The notes under the pieces: model-generated | What the model saw: only the letters and a program-made list of their open reading frames with translations | Database searches by the model: none | Told to the model about the DNA's origin: nothing | Source of the DNA: Arthrobacter sp. B0490 | GTDB taxonomy: Bacteria; Actinomycetota; Actinomycetes; Actinomycetales; Micrococcaceae | Assembly (NCBI RefSeq): GCF_002929355.1 | Contig: NZ_PJIR01000001.1 | Location: 186,001-250,000, forward strand | Length of the DNA stretch: 64,000 nt | Direction: 5' to 3' | In this document: in pieces, positions 43,366 through 53,804 of the stretch | How positions within the stretch are numbered: the first letter of the stretch is position 1 | How the letters are laid out: each line of letters starts with the position of its first letter | Made by a program: the position numbers and the translations under genes

Positions 43366-45000
43366 CTAGCGCTTCTGTCGAACGATCTTTTCGTGCTCGA
43401 CCGACTCGGCGTCGATGGCCTGGTACTCCTCGTGGCCCGCGCCGAAACCGTCGGCACCGACCCCGAAGAAGCCCTGCTTGAAGTCCGTGATCTGGGTCTT
43501 CAGTTCCTCGGCCGTCGAGTCCTCGAGCTTGCCCGTCTGGGCGAGGGTGTTGAGGATCTGCGACTTGTGGCCGAGGTGCTCCAGGAACTCGGACTCGAAG
43601 CGGCGGATGTCCTCCACCGGCACGTCGTCCAGGTAGCCGTTCGTCCCTGCCCAGATGGACACGACCTGCTGCTCCACCGGCATCGGGGAGTACTGGCCCT
43701 GCTTGAGCAGTTCCATCAGGCGAGCACCACGGGTCAGCTGCTGGCGTGATGCCGCATCCAGGTCGGAGGCGAACATCGCGAAGGCCTGCATGTCGCGGTA
43801 CTGGGCGAGGTCGAGCTTCAAGGTGCCCGAGACCTTCTTCATCGACTTCACCTGGGCAGCGCCACCCACGCGGGAGACGGACACGCCGACGTCCACTGCG
43901 GGACGCTGGTTGGCGTTGAAGAGGTCCGACTGCAGGAAGATCTGGCCGTCGGTGATGGAGATGACGTTCGTCGGGATGTACGCCGAGACGTCGTTCGCCT
44001 TGGTCTCGATGAGGGGCAGACCCGTCATCGAGCCGGCACCGAGCTCGTCGGAGAGCTTCGCGCAACGCTCCAGCAGGCGGGAGTGCAGGTAGAACACGTC
44101 ACCGGGGTAGGCTTCGCGTCCCGGCGGGCGGCGGAGCAGCAGCGACACCGCACGGTAGGCCTCGGCCTGCTTCGACAGGTCGTCGAACACGATGAGGACG
44201 TGCTTGCCGCCGTACATCCAGTGCTGGCCGATGGCCGAACCGGCGTAGGGGGCGAGGTACTTGAAGCCGGCGGGGTCGGAGGCGGGAGACGCGACGATGG
44301 TCGTGTACTCCAGCGCACCCTTGTCCTCGAGGGTCTGGCGCACGGCGGCGATCGTCGACGCCTTCTGGCCGATCGCGACGTAGATGCAGCGGACCTGCTT
44401 GGTCACGTCACCCGACGCCCAGTTGTCCCGCTGGTTGATGATGGTGTCCACGGCGATGGCGGTCTTGCCCGTCTGCCGGTCACCGATGATCAGCTGGCGC
44501 TGGCCGCGGCCGATGGGGATCATCGCGTCGATCGCCTTGAGGCCGGTCTGCATCGGCTCGTGCACCGACTTGCGCTGCGTGACGCCGGGGGCCTGGGTCT
44601 CGAGCGCACGGCGGCCTTCGGCGACGATCTCGCCGAGGTCGTCGATGGGCTGGCCCAGGGGGTCGACCACGCGGCCGAGGAAGGCGTCGCCCACTGGGAC
44701 CGAGAGGATCTCGCCCGTGCGGTGCACTTCCTGGCCTTCTTCGATGCCGGTGTAGTCACCGAGGACGACGACACCGATCTCACGCGTGTCGAGGTTCTGG
44801 GCGAGTCCGAGCGTGCCGTCCTCGAACCGCAGCAGCTCGTTGGCCATGACGGAGGGGAGACCCTCCACACGGGCAATGCCGTCGCTCGCGGTGGAGACGC
44901 GGCCTACTTCGACGCGCTCCGCATTTCCGGGCTCGTAGGACGCCGCAAAGTCGTTCAACGCACTGCGTACGTCTTCGGCGTTGATGGTCAATTCGGCCAT
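43366..45000 (-). CDS. atpA: F1Fo ATP synthase alpha subunit
   Basis: The 544-residue non-catalytic nucleotide-binding subunit begins [18 protein letters not shown] and carries Walker [10 protein letters not shown] (near 175), [24 protein letters not shown] and the arginine finger in [10 protein letters not shown]. The ATG at 45000 has GGGACTGAG upstream; a longer upstream frame is not supported. The 109-nt gap before it follows atpH and contains no gene. Confidence 0.97.
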   Translation of the reverse strand: MAELTINAEDVRSALNDFAASYEPGNAERVEVGRVSTASDGIARVEGLPSVMANELLRFEDGTLGLAQNLDTREIGVVVLGDYTGIEEGQEVHRTGEILSVPVGDAFLGRVVDPLGQPIDDLGEIVAEGRRALETQAPGVTQRKSVHEPMQTGLKAIDAMIPIGRGQRQLIIGDRQTGKTAIAVDTIINQRDNWASGDVTKQVRCIYVAIGQKASTIAAVRQTLEDKGALEYTTIVASPASDPAGFKYLAPYAGSAIGQHWMYGGKHVLIVFDDLSKQAEAYRAVSLLLRRPPGREAYPGDVFYLHSRLLERCAKLSDELGAGSMTGLPLIETKANDVSAYIPTNVISITDGQIFLQSDLFNANQRPAVDVGVSVSRVGGAAQVKSMKKVSGTLKLDLAQYRDMQAFAMFASDLDAASRQQLTRGARLMELLKQGQYSPMPVEQQVVSIWAGTNGYLDDVPVEDIRRFESEFLEHLGHKSQILNTLAQTGKLEDSTAEELKTQITDFKQGFFGVGADGFGAGHEEYQAIDAESVEHEKIVRQKR

Positions 45001-45109
45001 CTCAGTCCCTGCTCTCCTGTGTTGTTGGTCCCCATAAGGTGCGTGGCGACCGGTGTGTGATTCAGTGGGTGGAACTCCGGCGGAACTCGGGTGGGGCAGG
45101 CGCGGACGC

Positions 45110-45921
45110 CTATCCCACCAGGGTCCGGCGGAGTTCGGACAGACGCGTGATGACGGTCGAGTCGACCATCTCGTCCCCGACGCTGACGCGGACGCCACCG
45201 AGGAGTGAGGGGTCGACCTTCACGTTGACCTTGAGCTCGCGCCCGTACATCGCGTTCAGGCCCGACTCCAGGCGAGCGAGCTGGCTTGCCGTCAGCGGAC
45301 GGGTGACGCTGACATTGGCGATCCAGCGCTGCTGGCGCACAGCGACGAGTTCGAGGAACCGCTGGACGAGGGCGGCGGGTTTCAGCCCGCGCGGCGCCCG
45401 CACGGCCTGCGAGATGAGGAGCCTGCCTGCTGCACCCGCGCGGGGTACGAGCTTCAGGGCGAGGGTGACCTTCGACTCCGGCGTGGCCTGGGCTTCCGAC
45501 AGCGCCCTCTGCAGGGCGTGGCTCGAAGCGACCACCTGGGTGAAGGAGAACAGCTCGTTCTCGAGCTGGTCCAGGCCCTCCGCGCCGCTGCCCTGCTCGG
45601 CCACGGCGATGACGACGGTTGCGGCGAGGGTCTCCAGGGCGTCACCGATGTCGCGGGCGTTGGCCCAGCGCTCGCTGACGAGGTCCCTGACCACTCCGGC
45701 CGCTTCCGGCGACACCCGACCGGCGATGAGCTGGTCCACGAGCACGGCCTTGTCCCTGCCGGTGCGTGACGGGTCCGTCAGCGCACGCCGGAGACCGGCG
45801 TTGCTGTCCAGGATCGCCAGCACGCCGAACAGGTCCTCGGCCAGCGCAAGGGTCGCGCCCTGCAGCCGGGGCTCCAGTCCTTCACGGACTGTCGCCAGGG
45901 AGACGCTCGATACACCTGCCA

Positions 45922-45922
<1 letters not shown>
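45110..45922 (-). CDS. atpH: F1Fo ATP synthase delta subunit
   Basis: The 270-residue subunit is longer than the usual 180, as in other actinobacteria. An N-terminal helical bundle (about 1-110) is followed by the peripheral-stalk domain with [24 protein letters not shown] near the C-terminus. It joins the stator b subunits to the F1 head. Its ATG overlaps the atpF stop codon as TAATG. Confidence 0.95.
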
Positions 45923-46494
<572 letters not shown>

Positions 46495-46541
46495 TCACCC
46501 GTCTTTCTTCAACTTGTCTTCGGTCGATCAGGACGGCGGTG

Positions 46542-46757
46542 TCAGGCGCCGATGACGAAGGCGAAGACGAGGCCCAGGATCGCGAGGGCCTCGGTCAGTG
46601 CCAGACCGAGGAAGGCGATGGGCTGGAGGACACGCTGTGCCTCAGGCTGGCGAGCGACGCCGTTGATGTAGGCCGCGAAGACGAGACCCACACCGATACC
46701 ACCGCCGATTGCGGAGAGACCGTATCCAACGAGGTTGAGGCTACCCTGTACTTCCAT
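46542..46757 (-). CDS. atpE: F1Fo ATP synthase c subunit
   Basis: The 71-residue proteolipid has two membrane helices joined by the RQPE loop (36-39). The ion-binding carboxylate is Glu56 in ALTEALAI; the residues around it fit proton rather than sodium specificity. Glycines in the first helix (GGGIGVG) form the usual tight ring packing. The ATG has AAAGGA 6 nt upstream. Confidence 0.97.
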   Translation of the reverse strand: MEVQGSLNLVGYGLSAIGGGIGVGLVFAAYINGVARQPEAQRVLQPIAFLGLALTEALAILGLVFAFVIGA

Positions 46758-46832
46758 TGTGTTCCTTTCAAGATGCCGCTCGAGGGCGACAGGTTGTTTG
46801 GGATCATCCCCGACGGGGAAGACGTGTGTGAA

Positions 46833-47654
46833 TCAGTGGGCGTCGGCGTGCAGTGCGCCTTCGATGTAGATCGCGGCGAGCAGCGTGAAGACGTAGGCCT
46901 GGAGGACCATGATCAGCGCCTCGAGCATGTACATCGCGACGGCGCCGACGAGGACCAGGACGCTGGTGCCCTGGAGCAGGATGTTGCCCGTCATGACCAT
47001 GTACTCGATGGCGGAGCCGGCGAGGGTCACGATGAGGTGGCCGGCCAGCATGGTCGCGAAGAGTCGCAGCGAGTGGGTCACCGGGCGGACGATGAAGTTC
47101 GAGATGATCTCGATCGGCACGACGATCGGCAGGATGTACCAGGGGACGCCCGACGGGACGACGGCCAGCTTGAAGTAGCGCAGGCCGTGCTTCTTGATGC
47201 CGATGCCGACCCAGAGGAGGTAGAAGATCGCCGCGATGGCGTAGGCACTGCCCGGGTGCGAGAAGCTCGGCAGCTGCAGGAACGGGATCGCCCCGAAGAT
47301 GTTGTTCACCAGCACGAAGAAGAAGGCGGTGAAGAGCCAGGGCACGTACTTCAGGAAGTCGTTGCCGCCGATGATGTCCTTGCCGATGGAGTTGCGGACG
47401 AATCCGTACGCCGACTCACCGAGGAACTGCATCTTGCCGGGGACGAGCTGACGGCGCCGGGAGGCGACGAGGAAGAAGGTGGCGATGAGGACCACGGACA
47501 GGATGACCATGAGCATCTGCTTGCCGAAGCCGGGGTCGAACCAGACTCCGTAGGCGTCACCCCAGGGAAGGATGTCCCGGTAGTGGGTGTCCTCGATAGT
47601 CGGGGCTACGAATCCCTCTTCGGTAGTTGCGGCCGGGAGCGCAAGCGCGATCAA
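46833..47654 (-). CDS. atpB: F1Fo ATP synthase a subunit
   Basis: The 273-residue membrane subunit has five or six helices and the proton-channel arginine in THSLRLFATMLAGH. A C-terminal MVLQAYVFTLLAAIYI segment carries the conserved glutamine region. The start codon appears to be TTG (47654-47652) with GAGAGGAAA 5-8 nt upstream; no ATG or GTG fits better. It follows the atpZ-like gene by 85 nt. Confidence 0.95.
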   Translation of the reverse strand: MIALALPAATTEEGFVAPTIEDTHYRDILPWGDAYGVWFDPGFGKQMLMVILSVVLIATFFLVASRRRQLVPGKMQFLGESAYGFVRNSIGKDIIGGNDFLKYVPWLFTAFFFVLVNNIFGAIPFLQLPSFSHPGSAYAIAAIFYLLWVGIGIKKHGLRYFKLAVVPSGVPWYILPIVVPIEIISNFIVRPVTHSLRLFATMLAGHLIVTLAGSAIEYMVMTGNILLQGTSVLVLVGAVAMYMLEALIMVLQAYVFTLLAAIYIEGALHADAH

Positions 47655-47739
47655 CGCGTTTCCTCTCTGCAGTGTCCATCGTTGGGCAAGATCTGTTCGG
47701 CCGCAGCGTGACTGGTCCGACTCGTTAAGTTATGGGGAT

Positions 47740-48057
47740 TCACTCGGGTCCGTCCTCGGCACCGGGCGTCGCCCGGGATCCGCTGTGCGGACTCGGGGTG
47801 TGGTTCCGGGTGAGGTTGTGCGTGTGGGAGAGATAGAAACCCCCTGCTGCACCTAAGAACGCTCCCGCCAGCACCAACCAGCGCGTGTCGAGGAGATTAT
47901 CCAGCCCCCAGCCTATCAAACTCCACACTGCGATCCCGCCAATGATGTAGCTGAAGACGGCGATGCCGGCGTTGTAGCCGCCGTTCGCGAGGCGGGCTTC
48001 CTCGTTGCGCGCCGCCGCTCCGCCGGCCTCGTCCGGCCCGCCCGGAGGAGTCGCCAC
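47740..48057 (-). CDS. atpZ: AtpZ/AtpI-like assembly factor (2 TM)
   Basis: The 105-residue protein has a charged N-terminus (about 35 residues), two membrane helices (GGIAVWSLIGWGLDNLL and WLVLAGAFLGAAGGFYL) and a short tail. This is the size and topology of AtpZ, which helps c-ring assembly and magnesium handling with AtpI. The GTG start at 48057 is 1 nt after the stop of the preceding atpI gene, and GGAAGG lies upstream. A longer frame is rejected because it overlaps atpI. Confidence 0.75.
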   Translation of the reverse strand: MATPPGGPDEAGGAAARNEEARLANGGYNAGIAVFSYIIGGIAVWSLIGWGLDNLLDTRWLVLAGAFLGAAGGFYLSHTHNLTRNHTPSPHSGSRATPGAEDGPE

Positions 48058-48058
48058 G

Positions 48059-48568
48059 TCAGGGACCTTCCGGGGGGCGGGTCGACGGCGGGACCCCGTC
48101 CGCCGGCGCCGCATCCCCGTACAGGGGCGTGCGCAGGCGCGAGAAGGCGAACACCTCGGCGATCTGCCAGGCGAGGACGGTCGCCAGCGCTCCCGCGAAG
48201 AACCACGTGCGGTCCAGCCAGTCGGGCGTGCCGAGGAGGAACAGGACGGCGGCGAAGCCGACGACCTTGATGGCGTACGTGACGATGAACAGCCCGAGGG
48301 CGCCCGAGGGGTTGGTTCTCCCCGTGAAGTGGCCGATCAGGAGGCTGATCCCGAAGAACGCCATCACGAGGACGGCGGCGAGGAGAACGCTCAGGCCGGC
48401 TGCGGGCGAGGTGGCGATGGCTGCCGCCGCGGCGAGCACGAGCGCCAGGCCGCCGGCCGCGGCGGCACTCCTGGCCAGGATGCCCAGCCAGGGCGACTCC
48501 GTCGCGCCGGACTCCCGCACGAGGGTGGGGGAATCGGGTCCGTTCGCCGGATGCTCCGGTCGTGGCAC
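48059..48568 (-). CDS. atpI: AtpI-like protein (4 TM)
   Basis: The 169-residue protein has four membrane helices (about 28-48, 58-80, 87-108, 118-140), the AtpI pattern for c-ring assembly. Its N- and C-terminal tails are proline-rich. The GTG start has no strong ribosome-binding site, so the start is uncertain. A -10-like TAGGAT lies about 116 nt upstream at 48684-48689. It is the first gene of the atp operon here and is separated from wecA by 150 nt. Confidence 0.75.
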   Translation of the reverse strand: MPRPEHPANGPDSPTLVRESGATESPWLGILARSAAAAGGLALVLAAAAAIATSPAAGLSVLLAAVLVMAFFGISLLIGHFTGRTNPSGALGLFIVTYAIKVVGFAAVLFLLGTPDWLDRTWFFAGALATVLAWQIAEVFAFSRLRTPLYGDAAPADGVPPSTRPPEGP

Positions 48569-48683
48569 GCGCTGTCCGCTCTGTCGGCTGCGCCCGATGG
48601 CGCCCTGCTGGTCCTCCGGCGACGGCGTCGCGGGCCTGGTGCCGGGTCGGCGCGACTCTGTGTCGTCGCGCCCGGCGCCTGAA

Positions 48684-48689
48684 ATCCTA
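48684..48689 (-). promoter_or_regulatory. -10-like element TAGGAT upstream of the atp operon
   Basis: TAGGAT on the minus strand lies about 115 nt before the atpI start, in the 150-nt gap after wecA. No -35 was confirmed. Confidence 0.35.
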
Positions 48690-48718
48690 CCGCATGGCGG
48701 CGGCGGACACGGGCTCGC

Positions 48719-49741
48719 TCACGCGTCCGCCGGCGTCCGGCGACGGGCCAGGGCACGGAAGATCCGCGGCGAGTAGAGGTACAGCGCGACGACGGCGGCG
48801 GCGAACACCGACGCGGACACGGCCAGGGGCGCGGGCGTCGTGGCGAGCACGAATCCGGCGGCACCGGTGAGTGCCGACAGGACGGTGACGAGGAGCGAGA
48901 CCTGGACGTGGCTGAGGCCCGTGTCGGTGAGCCGCTGGTACACGTGCTGCCGGTGCGCGGTGTAGAGGGGCTCACCCCGCCGGGCGCGCCGGACGAAGGT
49001 GGTGAACGTGTCCGCGAGGTAGATCAGGACCGGGGAGAGCAGGTATTCGAGGTAGACCCCCGCGAGCAGGCCCGTGACCGCGATGGCGGCGATCGATGCG
49101 CCGAGCAGGTAGCTGCCCACGTCCCCGAGGAACACGAACCCGCGGCCGAGGTTCCAGGGCAGGAATCCCGCGAAGGCCGCCGCGAGCACCAGGCCCGCGA
49201 CCGTCAGCCAGAACTGATCGCTGAGGACGCCGGCGGCCGAGTAGAAGAGGCCCACGACCACCCCGTGCATCCCGGAGATGCCGTTGATCCCGTCCATGAA
49301 GTTGGCGGCGTTGATGTACGTGGCGACCGCGACGGCGCCGAGGGGCACCCACCAGTAGCTGCTGTCGTCGATGGTCGTCGCGAGGGCGACGGTCCCGACG
49401 GCGCCGACGAGGAGCTGCGCGGAGGCGCGGACCCGGATGGAGAGGCCGCGGAAGTCCTCGATCCAGCCGAGGACCGAGGCGGCGGCGACCATGCAGAGGA
49501 TGATCCCGATGAGCGACCGGTCGACCGAGACGAGGCCCGTGGCGAGGGAGAGGACCAGGGCGGCGAGGATCGCCACGGCGACGGCCACCCCCATTCCGCG
49601 GATGACGACGGTGGAGTGGGAGGACCGGTCGTTGGGGATGTCGACGACGCCGAGCCGCTTCAGCAGGGGCTTGACGACGACGGGCAGGGCGAGCGACAGC
49701 GCGAGGGCGGCGAGCCCGACGACGGCGAGGAGCGGGCTCAT
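48719..49741 (-). CDS. wecA: Undecaprenyl-phosphate GlcNAc-1-phosphate transferase, WecA/TagO-like
   Basis: The 340-residue protein has about eleven membrane helices and the family motifs: a DDL-type acidic pair in GWIEDFRGL, NAANFMDGINGISG, LGDVGSYLLG, and HRQHVYQRL near the C-terminus. These enzymes transfer GlcNAc-1-phosphate from UDP-GlcNAc to undecaprenyl phosphate, the first step of wall polysaccharide synthesis. The ATG at 49741 overlaps the capD-like stop as ATGA. It is the common gene just upstream of the atp operon in actinobacteria. Confidence 0.9.
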   Translation of the reverse strand: MSPLLAVVGLAALALSLALPVVVKPLLKRLGVVDIPNDRSSHSTVVIRGMGVAVAVAILAALVLSLATGLVSVDRSLIGIILCMVAAASVLGWIEDFRGLSIRVRASAQLLVGAVGTVALATTIDDSSYWWVPLGAVAVATYINAANFMDGINGISGMHGVVVGLFYSAAGVLSDQFWLTVAGLVLAAAFAGFLPWNLGRGFVFLGDVGSYLLGASIAAIAVTGLLAGVYLEYLLSPVLIYLADTFTTFVRRARRGEPLYTAHRQHVYQRLTDTGLSHVQVSLLVTVLSALTGAAGFVLATTPAPLAVSASVFAAAVVALYLYSPRIFRALARRRTPADA

Positions 49742-51666
49742 GACGACCGTCCGCCCACGCCCGACGGCGGGACGCTGGCCGCGGACCGTCGACCCGGATG
49801 TCCGTCGGGGGCCGGTCCCGACCCGATCCCGCGCGGGCCCCGGCCGAAGCCGCCCTCGGCCTGCCACTGCTGGAGGCTCAGCTGCTGCGGATCGAGCGGC
49901 GCGACCGACGTGTGCGAGATCTTGGGGTGCAGGGGGCGGGAGTCGTCCTCCCCCACGCCCATGAGGTCCTCGTGCATCTTCTCGCCCGGCCGCAGGCCGG
50001 TGAAGACGATGTCGATGTCCTTGCCGGACATCGCGATCATGCGCTGTGCCACGTCCAGGATGCGCACGGGCTCACCCATGTCGAGGATCAGCACCTCCCC
50101 TCCCCTGCCGATCGCACCCGCCTGCACGACGAGCTGGCAGGCCTCGGGGATGGTCATGAAGAAGCGCGTGACCTCGGGGTCCGTGACGGTGATGGGGCCG
50201 CCGTTGCGGATCTGCTCGGTGAAGAGGGGCAGCATGGAGCCGCGGCTCCCGATCACGTTGCCGAACCGCACCGACACGTACTTCTGCCCGGTGCGCTCCG
50301 CGTGCCAGGACGTCAGTTTCTCCGCCACGCGCTTGGAGTGGCCGAGGACGCTCGTGGGGTCCGCCGCCTTGTCCGTCGAGATGTTCACGAAGTTCGTGAC
50401 GCCGACGGCGCCGGAAGCCCGCAGGACGTTGAGGGAGCCCTGCACGTTCGTCTTCCAGGCCTCCTCCGGGTACTGCTCGAGCAGCGAGACGTGCTTGAGC
50501 GCCGCCGCATGGAAGACGACCTGCGGTCTGCGGTCCTCGAAGATGTCGAGCAGCGCGTCGGCGTCCCGGATGTCGGCGAGGACCGTGTCGCGGCCGGTCA
50601 GCAGGCCGCGACCGGTGAGGGAGATCTGGGTGGACTGGAGGCCGGTCTCGTCGCGGTCCAGCATGATGAGCTCGGCCGGGGCGAAGGTGGCGAGCTGGCG
50701 GCAGAGCTCCGAGCCGATGGATCCCCCGGCCCCGGTCACGAGCACCCGCTTGCCGGTCACGTAGCCGGCCACCTCGTCGGGGTGGATGTCCACGGGGCGC
50801 CGGCCGATCAGGTCCTCCACCGCGACCTCGCGGAAGTCGGCGATCGCGGCCCCTGCCGCGCCGAGCATGTCGCGCAGCGGCGGCAGGACCAGCACCTTGA
50901 TGCCGAGGCCCGCCACGAGGTCCGAGACACGGCGGACCTGCGAGGCCTCGATCTCCGCGAACGCGATGACGAGGATCTGGGCCTGCGTCCGGACGGCGAT
51001 GTCCCGGAGGTCGTCGATGCGTCCGAGGACGGGCACGGCGGACAGCCGGAGGTGCTTCTTGGCGGGGTCGTCGTCGATCAGGCCCACGGGGAAGTAGGGG
51101 GACCCGGGGTCCTGCATCATGCGGCCCACGAGCGAGTTGCCGAGGAAGCCGGCGCCGTAGATGAGGGTCCGCTGCGCGTCCTCCCCCGGCTTGGCCTTGC
51201 TCTCCACGTACATGCGCTTGAGGTAGCGCGTCGCGGCGAGGAACATGCACGCGAAGGGGAACGCGATGATCCCGATGCTGCGGGGCACCTCGATGACCCT
51301 GAAGAAGGCGACGCTCGCGAGGACGAGGATCACCGCGACGAGCACCGCGACGATGACCAGCAGCTTGGCCTCGTGGAAGCTCCCGAAACTGTACCGCCCG
51401 CGGTACAGCGCGAAGCTCAGTCCCACCACGAGCTGGGCGAGGACGGCCAGCGCGCAGAACGCGGCGATGCCCGGGACGTTGATCTCCTTCACGAGGAGCT
51501 CGTAGCGCAGGATCAGCGCGAGGAGGATGGCCACGATCCAGGCGACGGCGTCGAGCAGGTACTGCGACCAGAGCCAGATGGCAGGCTTGTCGCCGGACGG
51601 TGCTGCGGCGGTCGAGTCTGGTGTCCGGGCGGTGGAGCCCGGTGTCCGGCCTTCGTAGAGTCCCAT
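49738..51666 (-). CDS. CapD/FlaA1-like nucleotide-sugar dehydratase with membrane domain
   Basis: The 642-residue protein has an N-terminal part with four membrane helices (about 30-150), a nucleotide-binding region and a C-terminal SDR domain with TGAGGSIGSE near 320. The catalytic region reads STDKAAD and GHSKRVAEK, with a leucine where FlaA1-type enzymes have Tyr or Met, a difference seen in some actinobacterial members. It makes modified UDP-sugars for surface polysaccharide. The ATG has AGGA 4 nt upstream. It is coupled to wecA by a 4-nt overlap and is divergent from the glycosyltransferase gene. The last 35 residues are disordered. Confidence 0.85.
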   Translation of the reverse strand: MGLYEGRTPGSTARTPDSTAAAPSGDKPAIWLWSQYLLDAVAWIVAILLALILRYELLVKEINVPGIAAFCALAVLAQLVVGLSFALYRGRYSFGSFHEAKLLVIVAVLVAVILVLASVAFFRVIEVPRSIGIIAFPFACMFLAATRYLKRMYVESKAKPGEDAQRTLIYGAGFLGNSLVGRMMQDPGSPYFPVGLIDDDPAKKHLRLSAVPVLGRIDDLRDIAVRTQAQILVIAFAEIEASQVRRVSDLVAGLGIKVLVLPPLRDMLGAAGAAIADFREVAVEDLIGRRPVDIHPDEVAGYVTGKRVLVTGAGGSIGSELCRQLATFAPAELIMLDRDETGLQSTQISLTGRGLLTGRDTVLADIRDADALLDIFEDRRPQVVFHAAALKHVSLLEQYPEEAWKTNVQGSLNVLRASGAVGVTNFVNISTDKAADPTSVLGHSKRVAEKLTSWHAERTGQKYVSVRFGNVIGSRGSMLPLFTEQIRNGGPITVTDPEVTRFFMTIPEACQLVVQAGAIGRGGEVLILDMGEPVRILDVAQRMIAMSGKDIDIVFTGLRPGEKMHEDLMGVGEDDSRPLHPKISHTSVAPLDPQQLSLQQWQAEGGFGRGPRGIGSGPAPDGHPGRRSAASVPPSGVGGRSS

Positions 51667-51859
51667 GATTCCTAACGGTGTCAGGCAGCCACCGCGTTCA
51701 GCACCGGGCGTGCTGCTGCCGGGCCGCACCGGCAGGGCCGGGACGGTCCGGCGGGGGCTGGAACACGGTGTAATAGACTGCTGTTACCCGAGAATACTAG
51801 CCGTCCCGCCCGTGCCAGGCCCGTTGCGCACCGCGCTGGCGCGGCCCGGAAGGACCACG

Positions 51860-52846
51860 TTGCACGTCCCCGACGCCCACAGTCCGCGCGTGTTCATCGT
51901 CATCACCACCTTCAACCGGGCGGCCCATCTGCAGGACCTCCTCGACTCCATCGACACCCTCGATCCGGCGCCGTCGGGCGTGGTCGTCGTCGACAATGCC
52001 AGCACCGACGGCACGGCGGACGTCCTGGCTGCACGGGAGACGCGCGTGCCCGTCCTCGTGCACCGCCTCCCCGTGAACGCCGGCGGCTCCGGCGGCTTCG
52101 CGGCCGGTGTGTCCCGTGCGCTCGGGGAGGGTGCCGAGTGGCTGTGGCTCATGGACGACGACGTCGTCGTGCTGCCCGACGCCCTCGCGTCCTTCGGGCC
52201 CTGGATGGCCCGCTACTCCTGCATCCACGGGCGCCGGTACGACCACGCGGGCGAGCCGTTCTTCTGGCAGCACCTCCTCGACGAGTTCCTCGGCGTCCAT
52301 CTGCCGGTGCGCGGGGACGTCTTCGCCCGGTCCCCGGTGTTCCACACCAACGTGGGCTGCTTCGAGGGCATGCTGGTGGCCGCGGAGGTGGTCCGGGAGA
52401 TCGGGCTGCCCGACGCGCGCTTCTTCCTGAACGGCGACGACCTCACCTACGGGTGGCTCATCTCGCGGCGGTACCCGGTGGCGTACGTCGACGCGTTCGT
52501 GCTGCGCAAGACCCGCGCCCAGCGGCAGGTCGACCTCGGTGTCCGCCACCTCAACGACTCCAGCGACCTCTCCCGGTTCTGCGGCATGCGCAACCGCGGG
52601 TACCTCGCCCGGTATCTGCGCCTGCACGGCCGGTTCCACCCCGTGGGATTCGGCCTCGGGACGGCACTGTCCGCCGGGAAGGAACTGGTACGCCTCGTGG
52701 CCGTCGAACGGTCCCTCTCCGGCGTGCCGTCCCTCTGGCGGGGCTGGCGGGCCGCCCGCGTGATCCTCCGCGACGCCGGCTGGCAGCCCGAACCGCCCCT
52801 GACCGCAGCGGCGGGGACCGCCCGGCCCACCGGTGGTACGCGATGA
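51860..52846 (+). CDS. Glycosyltransferase family 2
   Basis: The 328-residue enzyme has a GT-A fold: VFIVITTFNR, VVVDNASTDGT, an NAGGSGGFAAG glycine loop and the metal motif WLWLMDDDV. The pattern resembles galactofuranosyl- or rhamnosyltransferases acting on the cell wall. The start is probably TTG at 51860, with GGAAGGA 5 nt upstream; a GTG at 51812 is an alternative. TAGACT at 51774-51779 may be its -10 element. It is followed by an overlapping epimerase gene and is divergent from capD. Confidence 0.82.
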   Translation: MHVPDAHSPRVFIVITTFNRAAHLQDLLDSIDTLDPAPSGVVVVDNASTDGTADVLAARETRVPVLVHRLPVNAGGSGGFAAGVSRALGEGAEWLWLMDDDVVVLPDALASFGPWMARYSCIHGRRYDHAGEPFFWQHLLDEFLGVHLPVRGDVFARSPVFHTNVGCFEGMLVAAEVVREIGLPDARFFLNGDDLTYGWLISRRYPVAYVDAFVLRKTRAQRQVDLGVRHLNDSSDLSRFCGMRNRGYLARYLRLHGRFHPVGFGLGTALSAGKELVRLVAVERSLSGVPSLWRGWRAARVILRDAGWQPEPPLTAAAGTARPTGGTR

Positions 52847-53790
52847 CCTGGCTGGTGCTCGGCGGGTCCGGGTTCGTCGGCTCGTCGGTCCTGCGCGCGC
52901 TGCACGCCGCGGGGATCGACGCCCGCCCGCTGTCCGCGCCGCGCCTGACAACCTCCGCCCGGACGCCGGACGCCCTCCTGGAGGAGGCCGGGCACACCGA
53001 CGTCTCCGGCCTCGTGGCCGCGATCGGGAGGCAGGACGTCGTCGTGAACGCCGCGGGACTCGCCACTCCCTCCGCTCCCGAGGACGGGGACCTGTCCGGG
53101 GCGAACGCCCTGCTTCCGGCCGTCCTCGCACGCGCCGCCGCGGCTGCCGGGGCTGCCCGCCTGATCCACCTGAGCAGCGCTGCCGTGCAGGGCAGGACGG
53201 ATTGGCTCGACGAGACGGACACGGTGCGCCCGTTCTCCGCGTACTCGCGGAGCAAGGCACTCGGCGAGCAGGCACTTGCGCTCGCGGCGGCGCGGGAACC
53301 CGCGCTGTCCGTGGTGACCGTCCGTGCGACCTCGGTGCAGGGCCCCGGACGCCCGACGACGGCGGCCCTCGTGCGGCTCGCACGGTCCCCGCTCGCCTCG
53401 GTGGCGTCTCCCGGTACCGCGCCGTCGCCGATCACCTCGGTGGACGCCCTCGCGGAGCTCGTCCTCGCCGTCGGACGCCGCGAGGGCGACGTCCCGCCGA
53501 TCGTCCTGCAGCCGTGGGAGGGCCTCAGCGTCCGCACGGTCCTCGAGGCGGCGGGCGGACGTCCGCGGCTGCTGCCCGCGGCGGCCTGCCGCTTGGCCGT
53601 GGCGGGCGGCTACGCGCTGTCGGCGCTCCTGCGGGGGCGCCTCGACGGACAGGTGCGCCGGGTGGAGCTCCTGTGGTTCGGGCAGGACCAGGTGCCCGGG
53701 TGGGCCGTGGAGCAGGACCTCGCACCGGTGCACGGGGTGCGCGGCGTGCTGGCGCGACAGGGGCGAGCGAGCGGGCGCGCCCCCGCCTGA
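52843..53790 (+). CDS. NAD-dependent epimerase/dehydratase
   Basis: The 315-residue extended SDR has the cofactor loop GGSGFVGSS near the N-terminus, an HLSSAAVQG segment and the catalytic SAYSRSK (YxxxK). Its C-terminal part is hydrophobic and weakly conserved. It probably modifies a nucleotide-sugar for the neighbouring glycosyltransferase, whose stop codon its ATG overlaps by 4 nt. The substrate is unknown. Its stop codon lies inside a perfect 22-nt palindrome shared with tsaC. Confidence 0.82.
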   Translation: MTWLVLGGSGFVGSSVLRALHAAGIDARPLSAPRLTTSARTPDALLEEAGHTDVSGLVAAIGRQDVVVNAAGLATPSAPEDGDLSGANALLPAVLARAAAAAGAARLIHLSSAAVQGRTDWLDETDTVRPFSAYSRSKALGEQALALAAAREPALSVVTVRATSVQGPGRPTTAALVRLARSPLASVASPGTAPSPITSVDALAELVLAVGRREGDVPPIVLQPWEGLSVRTVLEAAGGRPRLLPAAACRLAVAGGYALSALLRGRLDGQVRRVELLWFGQDQVPGWAVEQDLAPVHGVRGVLARQGRASGRAPA

Positions 53791-53804
53791 CGGCCGTCAG
53801 GCGG
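53783..53804. terminator. Palindromic hairpin containing both convergent stop codons
   Basis: A 9-bp perfect stem (53783-53791 with 53796-53804) has loop GGCC. It contains the epimerase TGA (53788-53790) and the tsaC TGA (53799-53797 on the minus strand). It can end transcription in both directions. Confidence 0.7.
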
